Part shown: positions 45,601-57,924 of the stretch, one piece after another
Position numbering within the stretch: the first letter of the stretch is position 1
Layout: every line of letters starts with the position of its first letter
DNA from: Kwoniella bestiolae CBS 10118
Lineage: Eukaryota; Basidiomycota; Tremellomycetes; Tremellales; Cryptococcaceae
DNA length: 64,000 bases
Direction: 5' to 3'
Assembly (NCBI RefSeq): GCF_000512585.2
Contig: NC_089244.1
Location: 558,001 to 622,000 of the forward strand
Position numbers and translations under genes: made by a program
The notes under the pieces: model-generated
Databases searched by the model: none
Told to the model about the DNA's origin: nothing
The model's input: only the letters and a program-made list of their open reading frames with translations

Positions 45601-47113
45601 TCATACAGTAAGATCTTACTCACTGTACACCGGTGTACAGCAGATATACTATAACACAAAGGGCAAGTAACATCCACCTTTCACAGGTATCGATGTGATG
45701 ACGAATTTATAACATATCAGATCGTCGGTCAGTGCCAGGGTCATCTGAAAATTGCATAACCTGGCACACCCTCTTGGAAAAAGTGCTAGATCGAGACCGG
45801 AGGGACCGGAGGTACTCTGCGGAATAAACTGAAGGGCGATCGCCTGGATGGAGATTGGCAATAGCCGTGCTCGACGTACAGTTAGATCATGGTAGATCCT
45901 ATCGATCATAAAAACGATGCTGTACTGCGATCCGCACCCAAGTGTGATGATAATTGTCATTACGGCCGAAACCCAATGCATAACTTAAGCTTTGTTCGGC
46001 TCCAGCAAAGCTTTCACCTTGAGGGATGTACGGTGGCGTTGCCACCCCTTTTTCGTTCTCTTGGAAAGCTCATGTACATACCACAAATCTTCTATGCGCT
46101 CTTGTATGTGAGTGATTTGAGCTGAGAAATGGATTCCTGTAAAAGGTTGTACGCGAGGGGTCGTGGCAGTACATCTTCCCCGGCAGTAGCCAAAGTGATC
46201 GTTCCACTATCGTTGAATTTGGAGAACGGCAAATGGCAAATGGCAAATGTCCACAAGGGGAGGGAGGGAGAGGTCAGACCAGACACTAGCGCCACCTGCG
46301 CAGTCATCTAGTAATCCAATCCAACGGAGGCGGGAGTATTGTGCTCGTGCTCCAAACATTGGCCTATATACGTAAAATGGCTGACCTCTCCATAATCCGA
46401 AAGATATCGCCAGTGGTGCTTGGATGTGCGGGGACAGAAACCGATATCAGAGTGTACGGAAGCCTTGGCAATCAGTCTCAGTACTCTGAGCTGCTGTTTT
46501 CCGTATACTGTAGACAACGGTATTAGTGAGCAAGACTCCCCCCACCTCCTCAATTGTCATATCACCGTCCCATCGATTGGACTATAGCTGGACTGTACTT
46601 TACTCAGATCACTTTACGTCCAGCCAGGATAGCACTCTTTTTCATAGACTTAAGAAGACTAGGGAGGACAAAGTGTATCGTCATTCGACCCAGACTGCAG
46701 CTTTGGGAATGACAGGGACCACAAAGGGCCATCTCACTATATTTGCTGATATTAGATTCGACCGCCTGATGGGCCGTGCAAAGACGAGGCGAAAAGTTAA
46801 ATTCAAAATTAGAATCAGGTCAACAGGACAAGAGGACAGGGAGGCAGGGATCAGAGCTGACTTTGAGAGATCTTCAGAAAAGTCATTGCTGCCAAAGAAT
46901 GACGTTCATGCGCGATCATATATACATTTACTTCAGAGCGGTGAGTTCGATATCACCATCTCAAGGGTCAACCTATCAACTTCGTTGTTCAATCTCGCTA
47001 TATTCAGAGGGAAGGTACCAGCCGATGTCAATAGCAAGATCAGGACATCAAGATCAAACCAAACATTATTGATGACCCCACAATCGGTGTTCACTCCCAC
47101 AAAGGCTCACAGC
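42677..47113. other. 4.4-kb region without a recognised gene, upstream of the Zn2Cys6 factor
   Basis: This is the largest gap in the window. The first several hundred bases (to about 43360) could be leader and promoter of the minus-strand regulator. Microsatellites include GATGGT runs near 43156-43320 and GA runs near 44430 and 44790. Repeats of ATTCA occur near 44984-45010. Open frames are short, except a 211-codon frame at 46526-47161 (+) that runs antisense into the RS-protein gene and has no recognisable motif. I found no tRNA, snRNA or transposon signature. Non-coding RNAs or spliced small genes remain possible. Confidence 0.5.
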
Positions 47114-47968
47114 TCATCCATCATCATCGCTGGTCTCATCACCACTCGCAGACCTTCTTGACCTCCTACCTCTCCTCTTCCTTCCATCACCATCCCCCGA
47201 ACTCCTCTCGCCAGATCTACTCCTACTCGTACCCCTCGAGCCTCCTCCCCCACCCTTCCTAGGCAAGTACCTGTCCTTACCATTCTTCCTCATCGTCTCA
47301 GCGACTTTACTATACACCGTCGACTTCTGATCCTTGGCGGTAATATCATCCCAAGTCAATGCAGCAGATTTAGCGCTGGGTTTCCACTTGGGATCGGTCT
47401 CCCCTCCCTCTCCCTTTCTATAGCGCTCCTCAATGATATGATACTTCATATCATCCTCGCTAGTCCCAACAGAGGTGATAGTGACTCTCGTGGAGTCATC
47501 AACCATGAACCTTTCTAGTTTCTTCATTTGTGGTTTGGAGCTGGATCTAGATCTGGAACTGGACCCAGACCTGGATTTGATTCTTGATCTAGATCTGGAC
47601 TCAGACCTGGATCCGGATATTGCTTCGTCCTTGTCGATCTTCTTATAGAGCAGTTTATGCCCTTTATTATCGCTGGATTTCAACTCATTAAGACTCATGG
47701 CTTTCAGCGAAGTTGAAATTGACTCATCCTTGTCCTTGTCGCTGTTATTGAAAACATACCATTTCTTCCTGTTCTTGGAATCTCGCTGAGAGGTCGACGG
47801 CCAATAAGTGAGACTGGCTTCTCTCCCTTCTTTGGTCTCGTACGTGAGTGTCTTCTTGTCCGGTCGAGAGGACGAAGACCTTCTAGAAGATCTAGGAGAT
47901 CTAGATCTGGATGATCTGGATTTAGCGGTGCTTCGGTCAGTCTCGGACGCCGAGGACGTGTCGCTCAT
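47114..47968 (-). CDS. Arg/Ser-rich protein of unknown function, intronless
   Basis: This is a 284-residue protein with three RS-rich segments: near the start (TAKSRSSRSRSPRSSRRSSS), in the middle (SRSESRSRSRIKSRSGSSSR) and at the end (GTSRSRSGERSSG, GRKRRGRRSRRSAS). Less biased blocks between them are SLTYWPSTSQRD, KKWYVFNN, ERFMVDDSTRVTITSVG and KSAALTWDDITAKDQKSTVY. There is no RNA-recognition motif. RS segments suggest nuclear speckle or splicing association and SR-kinase phosphorylation (inference). Lack of introns is notable in this intron-rich setting. The start is the first ATG of the frame. Confidence 0.7.
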   Translation of the reverse strand: MSDTSSASETDRSTAKSRSSRSRSPRSSRRSSSSRPDKKTLTYETKEGREASLTYWPSTSQRDSKNRKKWYVFNNSDKDKDESISTSLKAMSLNELKSSDNKGHKLLYKKIDKDEAISGSRSESRSRSRIKSRSGSSSRSRSSSKPQMKKLERFMVDDSTRVTITSVGTSEDDMKYHIIEERYRKGEGGETDPKWKPSAKSAALTWDDITAKDQKSTVYSKVAETMRKNGKDRYLPRKGGGGGSRGTSRSRSGERSSGDGDGRKRRGRRSRRSASGDETSDDDG

Positions 47969-48804
47969 TGCTGACTGTGCTTCTGTAATGTATATATAGG
48001 AACAACCTAAAAGATAACCATGTATAAAGTATTGTAAGTGTGTGTGTGTGTATTGAAGAAAGAAAAGAGAAGAAAGTGAAAATGTAGTGGCGAGAAGAAG
48101 ATGTAATCACCTCGTTTATTTACGTACATGTACAGATCGACTCGAATCATCAACTCGAAATATCATATGCATTATCGAGTCGAACAACCACACTCATCCT
48201 TTATACCTCGACACAGCTTACTCGCCCATGACGACAACTCCGCTCTTGAGACGAGACATGAGACATGAGTCGTCGACAAGAAAGGATGCACCCAACAGTT
48301 GTACTGGCTACAATGTTAACAGGTCTGCAAGGATTCGAATACCTAAACGCAAGGCTCACAGTTCGTGACGGTATCTACTGTACATGTTTCTACTTTGCAA
48401 CATGATGACATCATGTCCTCTCAGCAGAATCTATTTCGTGAGGGTTATACAGCGCTCAGCGTGTGATACAACTTGAGCACGAGTCCGGATCCAATCTCAC
48501 CTGAATCCTAATGATTCTCCTTCTTGTCCTTGACTACTCAAGTCAGTGGCTGTTAGTATCGCGCTGCTCAGAGCAATTTCGCAATATTGCATACGAGGAT
48601 CTACTATACCAAACCCAGTCTAGTCATACAATCAAACTCTCACTATACTTGTATCTTATTCTATTTCAAAAAGTCATGACCAAAATGAATTAGATCCCAT
48701 CGGATCACTCAAAGAAAACAATTAAAGAAACAAACAAACAAAAAAACAAAAACAGCAAATCCCGACCTGACCAATATCTATCTCTCATTCACGAGCGCAT
48801 ACGA
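47969..48804. promoter_or_regulatory. Spacer upstream of the RS-protein gene
   Basis: These 836 bp hold the RS-gene promoter and the 3' UTR of the GATA-factor gene. A GT microsatellite lies at about 48038-48051. A 9-nt inverted repeat TCGACTCGA / TCGAGTCGA lies at 48138-48146 and 48175-48183. No gene was seen. Confidence 0.5.
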
Positions 48805-51800
48805 CTAACCGCTCGATCCCCCACCCATACTTAACAAACTCGTCATACTGGTCCCCAAAGGACTAGGATCATTAGGCACCGAGCTCGGTGCGCTACCCAT
48901 CCCCACACCCGACGTGTCAGATAGGTTTGACACATCCACAGAAGACCTTCTAGCCTTCTTACCTCCGCTCGTACCGTTTGTCGTAGTCGATTTCTTACTA
49001 TTATTCCCAGACCCGCCATTGTTTCCCTTGGTAGAAGGTCCGTTGGTAGATGATGATGATGGTCCTGAGAGACTGTTCTTCCTTGAACCGCCTTCACCTT
49101 TTGGTCCTGGACCTGCTCTGTTCCTAATTGCATGATGTGTCTTATCAGCATCCATCCATCCGCTTATACTGTAGGAGGATTGATAACTCACCTCTTCTTG
49201 ATCACATCAGTCTTAAGCGACAGAGGTCGAACCACACCGTGTAGTTTCTATTTGAATCACACCAAAACACCAATCAGCACCCTCTTTTATAATCAAACTT
49301 TGGATGGAAAGACCAACTCACATAGAACAATCCACAAGCATTACACAAAGGCTGACCCTCGGGATCCCTCCTCCAAAGCGGCGTATTCGTAGTCTGACAA
49401 TTCGTGCACATCGTAGGTGATTCACCCGTATTGATGATCGACCCGGGTCCACTCTCAGGTTCAGGCACACCATCATCGTCCTCCACCTCCTCACCTTCTC
49501 CATCTTCGTCTTGGACCTGGGGTTGTACTTGCGGCTCTTCATTCTTCTTCGACTTATTCGACCTACTACCCTTCGTCGTCGCGCTCATGGACGTATTCTT
49601 ATTATGCCCTTTAGTCAGCGTACTTCCCTGTCCCTGCGAGGGGATCCTGAGTGTCTGGAGGTTGGGCGAACTATTCGATCTGACTGGTCCATTCCCATTT
49701 CCTGAGAAAGGTAATGAGGGAGGAGGCATCGATGATTTATCTTTGTTCTCCACTGTCTTCCCACCCACAGATTTCGGTAACGGTTTGATCGTGTTCCCAC
49801 TCTGACTGGTAGTAGTGCCAGGTGTAGGTGCGCCATTCAAACTTGCAGGCGAGATTGCGTTGGGTGAAAACTCGTTGTTTCCATTTGTCAACAATTGGTT
49901 TTGCAGGGCACCTAAAACTTGAGAAGGATTGATATGTGTGAATGGCGAGGCCGCTGAGTTGGCGTTGAGGTACAGATGCATCAGTTGCTGGAAATCGAAT
50001 GGATTATCACCGCCAGGTTGAGAAGATGATTGTTGAGGAGAACCAATATTTGATAACGACAGACCCGCGCCAGACGCTGCGGAATCGACTAAACCGAATG
50101 CTGAAGGTGATCCAAAGGCAGATGTATCGGCAGTAGCAGGTTGACTTGATGCCCACTCGGCGATCTCCTCGGCAGTAATCTCAGACATGTTCAAACCCTC
50201 GTTGGGTGCAGGGGTGGTACCACTCGCAGCAGCGATATCGAAGAAATTATCGTATGACTGAGGGAAGCTGAATGTAAAGTTCGATGTGGGGAAACCAGTA
50301 TCTCCTTCAGGCAGTGGCATAGTTTTTCCATCTCTAGGTGAAGCTTCCGCCTGTCTCTTTCGGGGGTTGAACTGCGATGTAGGTGAAACGCTAACATCTC
50401 CCTCTTCTTCATGGGCTTGCACGGTATGATCGAAACTCGTCTTTCGTACTCTTCGAGGTAGGTATCCATATTGAGGGTGGAAATTCTCTTCCGTTTCAGA
50501 GTATAATCCCGGACCATTGATTCCCGGTAGATGAGGTTGTCTGTCCCTTGTTGTCGGACTCAGACCCGCTGCTAGGGCCGCTTGGATCTCGTCCAAAGTG
50601 ATAGCTCCATTTTGAGGTGCCGACGCAGCAAGCATATCGAGTGGATGAGGTTGTTTCACAGACGGTTGTATATCGAGGGGCCCTTCCTGCAATGGAGGCA
50701 TGGTATCGGCCAAACGAGATGATCTCGAAGGATGCGATCTTGAAAGACTTGATCCGGCTGATCGAGGGCCAGGAAGATCAGGTGCCTTCCTAGTGGATGC
50801 CGCCCACTCAGCCTGAGATGGCATATGTAATCCCATTTCCGCCGTGGGTGTCCCACCAGAAGCGAGCAGTAGATGAGCATGCTGTTCGCTGAAGGGGTTT
50901 TGCCTGAAAGGTAGCGCAGACCGTGACCTGGATCGAGACGATGCTCTCCAATCTATATCCATAGGTATACGGGATCTAGATCGACTAGCCGCACGCCAAT
51001 CGATATCCATACCGCTGAATAACAGAATGTCAGTGACCCATAATCTCCCAATAACCCAATTTAGATGAACCAGGATCAAGACTCACTCTGGCGATGGATT
51101 ACTAGCAGCTCCAGCAAACCCAACAATCCTTGACTTCCCTTTCGATCTACCCCTTTCAGCTTCCACGTTCGGCGTAGTCTCCGGGAGGGCATCCCTGGAT
51201 TCTTCAACTTCCGCTATATACTCTCTTGCCAATCTTTCCTGCTCTTCCCTCTCAGCTTTTTCCTTCGCAGCAGCTTCCTCCTCCTTTTTCTTCAAGGTCA
51301 AATGCATCATCCTCCAAGTGAGGTTTTCCATCCTCTGACCATTAGGCAATACCTCCCTAGCCCGAGCATAGGCTTTCCAAACCTGAGTAGCTAATGGGTC
51401 CTTCCTAGCCATCTGTTCCGGCGATCCCACTTCAGGTAATACAGGTGACGTGATATCGCTCTGCGAAGGTCGTCTTGTCACAGGATAAGAACCGACATGG
51501 CTAATTGGCGGAGTAGCGAGGGGAGTAGTGGGTGCCCGACCATGTAAGAAATCGTCGTTCAAGATATCATCCACGATACTGACATTTCTTCCTTTCTGTG
51601 ATCCTGACCCTTCAGGTGATGAGACATTCTGGAAATAGCCGGGCGTGGGCGCATCAGCAGGCATCGAAGGCCAATTTGCCAGACCAGCAATTGGATCGTG
51701 ATTGGGTTGTTGTGTGTTCAATCCCATCGCTAAGCCCATACCCATCCTGATGGCCATCTCTAATCCTGCTGTCCCATACTGTGCTAGATGTTCGATAGAT

Positions 51801-53286
51801 AACCCGGCAGGCAGGGGCGGGAGACTGTTCAAATCGATCCCTGTGTTGGCGTTGGCGTTGGCGTTGGCGTTGGCGTTGGCGGAAGGTTCAACATGCGGCG
51901 CTTCAGAACCTGCTCGAGAAGGCATCTGAGAAGGCGGAAGACTACCAGGGTTGCTAGGCAGACTAGGATATCCTGGCGCAGGAGGTTGAGGAGCCTCTCG
52001 TCGACGAGGAGCGATAGGAGGATATCGGTTGGAATGAGAACCGACAGATGCCTAATTCATGTCAGCCACGAGAAATGGGACAATGTATAAGGCAAAGAAG
52101 AGCTCACTTCAACAGGACTATTGAAACCACCAAAATCACTACCTCCGGGAGTCGTTGCGGGTGTTTCTACGTATCCACCTAATCTATCGGGTAACGGCCA
52201 AGGCGTCGAAGGTGCTGTCGAGTTCTTTCGCTGAGGTTGTTGGGACGTCTGATATTGCTGTGGTTGAGGTTGATACTGAGAGAAGTTGACATTACCATAA
52301 CTCCCTGGAGTAGCGTATCCAGTGAGGGAGGAGATGGAGTCGGAGAATGAACCAGATGGAGGCGGGACTGAAGACTGGTACATGTTGTTGCCGTTGAGGG
52401 GCGGAGAGGTATTGTTGTTCTGTTGATTTTGCAATCGTCGACTGAGGAGACTTGTGCTGTTCTGAGAGTGAGATGGCATAGATGGGATAGATGAAGCTGA
52501 TGATCCTTGAGTGGGGAAACTGCCCCCGAAGTCAAACGATGCACCATTTGTCGCCTTTTCCTGGCTTTGTTGTACGAGTTCGGCCAACGTGTCGAATATG
52601 CCAGGATCTACGGCATTTTCATCTACGGGTGCAGGTTGGGAGGATTCGGGTGCTAACCAATTACTGGGATTAGGTAGATTGGACCAGTCGAAAGCTGGTT
52701 GATTCTGCAATAGGCCACTGTTGTTCATGTTGGTCCAAGGAGAGGGAGGAGGATCGAGAGGAGTGGTCGATAATGCAGGTAAATTCTGATGAGAGTTTCG
52801 TTTGTTGGTTGATGATCGTGCATACTGAGAGTTATAGGACGAAGGTCCCAACGAGGATGGTCCCCCAACGGAAGAAGGACCAAGTGAAGATGCTTGAGCA
52901 CCGAAGGAGAAAGCGTTCCCACCTGCGCTTGCACTCAATGCTGCTATAGGATCGATAGGAGTGAGCGGAGTAGGAGTGGTGGCGATTGATGATTGATGAT
53001 AAGAGCCTTCTCGGGAATGGTGGCCTGCGCTAGTTGAAACTTGAGGGAAAGAAGGATATGGTTGAGAGGGGTAGGCAAAGGCTCCTCCATTTTTTCGATT
53101 GATGGGTACAGCAGGTGACATGGATGGAGTAGAGGGGTTAGAGTGGCGTGAAGAGGATGCAGATGGTGGTCGTTCAGGTTGTCTTTGATTTCTTGGACTA
53201 ATATTCTTCTGTTTCCCTCCTCCTGAGTCTACAGTGAACGGTCCCTTCTTGCCCCCCGACGAGGTTCTCCAAGGTAATTTATCCAT
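48805..53286 (-). CDS. GAT1: GATA zinc-finger factor of the AreA/Gat1 nitrogen-regulator type
   Basis: AreA/Gat1 factors activate use of secondary nitrogen sources. Minus-strand exons: 53286-52108, 52051-51087, 51014-49322, 49247-49192, 49123-48805; 1,403 residues from the first ATG. The GATA finger has CTNCQTTNTPLWRRDPEG, then PLCNACGLFYKLHGVVRP, a CX2CX17CX2C pattern, with an intron after LFY. A DUF1752-type AreA motif is present: WKAYARAREVLPNGQRMENL followed by TWRMM. A duplicated unit MDIDWRAASRSRSRI / MDIDWRASSRSRSRS lies near residue 720. An (Ala-Asn) repeat comes from a hexamer microsatellite at about 51843-51880. The frame stays open for about 109 codons upstream of this ATG (to 53613) without another ATG and looks coding, so an upstream exon is likely missing here. 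The GAT1 name is by domain architecture only. Confidence 0.85.
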
Positions 53287-55884
53287 TTTCCCAGAAGAAC
53301 CGGTGCTGCCTGTGTGGTTGTTCTGCTGTTGATGATGTCCTACACCACGGTGAGAACTACTACTGCTGCTGGTGGTACCGGTAGCTTTGGATCGACCAGA
53401 AGCAGGACCTGGCTGAGCCGGTGCAGGCTTGATAGGTTTGGGTAAGAGCGGTCTTAGCTTTTGTGTTGTTGTGCTGCTCCCGGAATTGGTTGATACAGGT
53501 GAAGATTTTGATGAGGTGGTCGAATGAGGTGAAGGGCCCGAAACGTCTGGTGATTGGGCCGAGGGGGAAATTTTGTCGGTTGCTCTACTTGAGGAACGGG
53601 ATTGGAGAGGGATTTATGATGGGGGCTATAGAGGAGAGTGAAATTGCGGAAGTGTCAGTGAGGGAAAGAACGGAAGTCACCATGGGATCAAAGGAGATGT
53701 TGTTTGAAGATACCGACAAGTGGGGGAGAAAGGGGGAAGGCGGAAATATCACTTTACACAATGCGGCAAATGCTAAGTGCGTGTGAAAAGAAGGTATATA
53801 TACAACGAAAAGAGCCTCCATCAAAGGACAACTTGTATCTCTAGAGATCACTGGTACTACTATGCGTAAGACGAAGAGATGGCAGCGAAAGGGAAGTTGT
53901 AGAGATCGTTTACTTCGGAAAGCCGAAGATGACCACTGTGAATGCGAACAAGATCACATCTCGACGTTCTCGCCGAGGTAAAAGGAGAGTGATAGTGAAG
54001 CCTACGAGGAGGTGGGCGGTATGACAGGATAGATGTGATGACTCACAATTCTTCAACCCCTTCTTTCTGGACTTTGGCTCTTACTACTGTTTACTGTTTC
54101 CCCTCGTCTCCTCTGATGACAGTACGGTAAGGTATGGATGATTGGTGGACGTGTTGATGTAAAAGGTTGCGGATACTGATGAAAAGCTGCGCACGGATGT
54201 CTAGTCGGATGTTGTTATACGATGTGAACCCAAAGGGATGGTTGTGTGTAAATTGTGATAGTCTCAATTGATCGGAAGAGTGGATACTGCTATATCCTTA
54301 ACCTTGATTGAATTTGGATTGGTACTGGTACTGGTATATTCCCACTTCTGGTCGATATATGATGAGAGGACGTTGCTTTGGGAGGTATGATGTATGAACA
54401 GTGACTAATGATGGATGTGATCTAGAATTGATTGATTGATGTTGAAAGAGTGTGTATGGATATTTTCATTGACTGGATTGATTTGATTTATTTGGAATTG
54501 TCTCTGGTCTCAACAGCAGCAAGTAAGACTAGGGAGGGTTTCAAGGTGGCGGCGGAATACCAGTAACAGGGTGATGATGAAGCAGCAGAGGGAATCGTAA
54601 GGGTAAAATGCTCATACACTTACTGCTACAGTAGTCAAATGAGTCGGGAACAAACCACAGAACGTGACAAAACCCTTTTCATATCTTGTGCCTGTTGACG
54701 TTTTTTACCCTTTTAGGACATTTTTGATTTTTTCACGTTATGCCGATCGGATATACTGTACCCACTCTGCTATACGAGTACTGCAGTGTTGGATTTACTT
54801 CTCGTTGCTCGACAGGCAGCAGCAGCAGCAACAGTAACAGCCCTACGAGACGACTACTACTGTCGCAGAGGGTGAGCTGTGCGGATGTAGATGTTCGAGT
54901 CAAATCCACCCCACAACATGCCAAAAACAAACGATCGTATCATAACAAGTCGTGTGTCATACCCTTCTACTCGACCTCCATCCCCTACCTTCACCTGACA
55001 CTCAACACAAACCTGAAAATCTTAGGATACCCAGGACATCTGAGCTGGATTATCGTAACTATGACTATAGGATCTATTTTTAATTGACCGACCCGTGCTC
55101 AGGTCTGTACAGTACATTACGAATAACCTATAAGTTAGAGTGGACCTGATAACTTGCGAGATGCTTCATCTTAGCGCCGAAGAAGCATCATAGTCAAGTC
55201 AATTTTTGTATTGTAACTCAAATACCACCATCGAATACACTACATCACTAGAGAAGATGACTGCAATACTGTAGTAACTTATTCTCCTTAGAGAGTGAAC
55301 CTTTATTTGATGCTCAGAGTACATATAGTAATATCCTCCAGCAGAGAGTATCATGTTCAATCGTACTCACAGCCGCTCGTGCCTCGTTTTCTTTCACTCT
55401 CATCAAAATAAGCGAGAAATCCTCAAAGAGAATAGCCAATGACCCATCGTTTCGACAGTCACATACAGTAATGAGTGACGTGTGAGGACGGTACATCCCT
55501 CGCTTGGAGATAACATCACGTTGTAGATGTTGTTTAATTAGACATAACCCCTACAAGGCGTGGTCTGCTCGTTTAACATGGTTTAGATACTACTCCAAGT
55601 AGTAGCAATTTGACGCCATCGTAAAAAGCCAAATTCGAGCGTACAGCAATAGATAGGCTTCAACAGAGTATCTCGAGGTATGAAAACCTGTTGTACACTT
55701 GAATGGCACGAGTCGACTGACGTACTAAGTCGACTTGATCGACAAATGACTATAATGCATGATACATAAACAGGAACCCATGAAAGATGAGATGAGACGA
55801 TATATTCAAATTAATATCGTAATAAGACATCATACAAAACCCATAATCCAACTACCTCCTCCCTCCTTGTCATCCACCAAGACC
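53287..55884. promoter_or_regulatory. 2.6-kb region upstream of the GATA factor, first part probably coding
   Basis: 53287-53613 continues the GATA-factor frame without a stop and reads as Ser/Pro-rich protein (KLRPLLPKPIKPAPAQPGPA), so it is probably part of a 5' coding exon. Beyond it the sequence looks like leader and promoter. Two AGTCGACT palindromes sit at 55711-55718 and 55728-55735. The end near 55885 is the 3' flank of the zinc-knuckle gene. No other gene was recognised. Confidence 0.5.
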
Positions 55885-57924
55885 CTAATAATTTCCAAGA
55901 GGGAAAGGTCTACCCTCATGATACGGTACCAACCTCTCTGAATCGAATAGATCCGTATGATACCTTACCCATCTCTTTGGAGCATGTTGCATGGGCGAGG
56001 TGGATATTGGTGTATGCGGGATTGTAGGATTACGGTGTAATGATAATGACTCCGATGGTGTTTGATGCATTCTGCTATGGGGTGAATACCTGTCGACTCT
56101 CAGGGAGTTGGTGGAAGGTAGGTGATGACGGTCGTTCTGCTGATGAGATTGTGGTGTGCCATAGCGATTTCGAGGTCCAGTAGGCGGAGTACCATCTGGA
56201 AATTGATTACGCGGTCCGGTCGGTGGAGGATTGTTCCGTGAGATAGGTGTGTGGAGGGCATAGTATTGGCGAAGAAATGGATTAGGGTGTGAAGTGGGTG
56301 AAGTAGGCGCAGCTGGGGGCGGTGGGGCAATATCGTCCGGCGGTGGTGGGGGAATATCATCTTCGGGAAGAGGCGGTGGAGGCAGCGGAGGAGTAGGTGG
56401 TCTTGGTGATAGGTTTACATCTCGCCCTGGGGGTGGAGGCGGCGGGGGTAATGGAGGTGTAGGAGGTCTGAAAGGTGGAGAGGGAGACTTGACGGGATGA
56501 GAGATAGGCAAGGGAGGTTGGAACCCGTTGATCGATAATCGCTTGACTTTCTCCAGTCTTGTGGGGACGGAATCTTCCTCGTTATCATGATCGACGTCCA
56601 TCTCCATGTCACTTTCGCCGACTTCTGATTGTCCATCGGTATGATTATCGCTTGACAACGCTTCGTTCGGCTGCGAGTTGTTCTCAAAGGAAGAGCCTTC
56701 ATCATCCTCCGAAGCGGCCGGTGAAGGTGTACCAAGGTTCCCACCAAATACTTCCAGCTGATCATCTTCATCTCCATCCATATTCATATCAAAAGCCTTC
56801 TCGTGGACTTCCAACGATTCTATCCTCCTTCTAATCTCTTGTACAGGATCTAATCGAACAACACATCAGCTGATACCCAAAAGAGCAAACGTTCCAACTC
56901 AGCTGACCTTTCCCAGCAATCCAACCAGGTGGATATCCCCACATCATAATCCCTTCATACCAATCCCATCGCTTCCTCCGTCTCTTCACCTCCATCTTTT
57001 CTCTCATCAAGTACCCTTCCCCCTCTCCATCTTGATCTTCGGGTACGAAACAGATAGCCTCCTGCAGTTCCTCCGAAATACGTCCCGAGGGTAATCCAAA
57101 TTGATCGACCAACTCTGATCTCCGCTGCATCTCTTCAAGCGTGACGTTCATACTCCAGTACATGTCCAGGGCAGGCTGGATATATTCAGGCATAACATAA
57201 TCTCGTTGAAAGAGGAATGTATCTCTTGAATGTCGTATCATCATGTGGTTTTTAGGGTTGGGACAAGCCATGTATGAATGTCCGGTTGAGAGGCAATTCC
57301 AGCATGTTTGACTACGTCAATCCAAACCACATCAGCTCAGCTCAGACCGACTCCTCGGTATATTGTAAAAAGAAGGAAAATCGATACTAACTTATTTGAT
57401 CTACCTTGTTCCCCACTTGCCGCTTCTCGTATAGGTTCATCATACAGTACATCCCCACCTTCATCCTCCATCCCCACGATCCCTCTAGTAGGGTTGATAT
57501 CAATCTCAAAAGTCATTTCGGCATCGTACGTCTTGATAGGGCTTTTCGGTGTAGACAGATCGATCACCTCGATATCGCTTCCAACAGGTATATCACTAAA
57601 TCTCGAGAATGTACTCTTTAATATTGAGCAGTACTCTTCCCATTCTTTCTCAGGTGTATATTCAGCTATAGGCGATGGGAAATCCAGGAAGACTCGACCA
57701 ATGTATTGACGCCATGGTGGTACCTGGTGGTTCTTTGGCGAATTATCGGTGCCATAAAAATCGGATGTCTGGTCGTTTTGAGATGTATCAAGCCAGTTTA
57801 GGATACTCTTATACTTGTGAAACCTGTTCTTCCCATTTCCTCCATCCCCTCCTTCCTCTACGATTATTGGCTCTGCTCCTTCCCCTCCCCCTCCCCCTGC
57901 CCACTTCCCTGGCTCAACTGCCAT
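55885..57924 (-). CDS. Zinc-knuckle and PSP-domain protein, ZCCHC8-like
   Basis: ZCCHC8 proteins are scaffolds of the nuclear exosome-targeting (NEXT) complex; PSP domains also occur in U2 snRNP partner SF3B2. Minus-strand exons: 57924-57392, 57311-56908, 56849-55885; 633 residues. The CCHC knuckle is CWNCLSTGHSYMAC (CX2CX4HX4C), just after the first intron. The PSP domain includes QFGLPSGRISEELQEA and, across the second intron, MMWGYPPGWIAGKDP. Next come an acidic stretch and a long Pro-rich segment with repeated RPPTPPLPPPP units and two TGPRN repeats. The ending KRWVRYHTDLFDSERLVPY looks folded. The ATG lies inside the last exon of the upstream glutaredoxin-like gene, in another frame; the next in-frame Met is about 135 residues later and lies past conserved-looking sequence. 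Confidence 0.85.

Noticed and set aside
46526..47161. 211-codon open frame on the plus strand
   Set aside because: It has no recognisable motif or codon regularity, and it runs antisense into the end of the RS-protein gene. Frames of this length can arise by chance in several kb of sequence. Kept only as part of the gap finding.
48300..48365. GATTCGAATAC string resembling a tRNA B box
   Set aside because: No matching A box at the right distance and no cloverleaf arms could be drawn around it.
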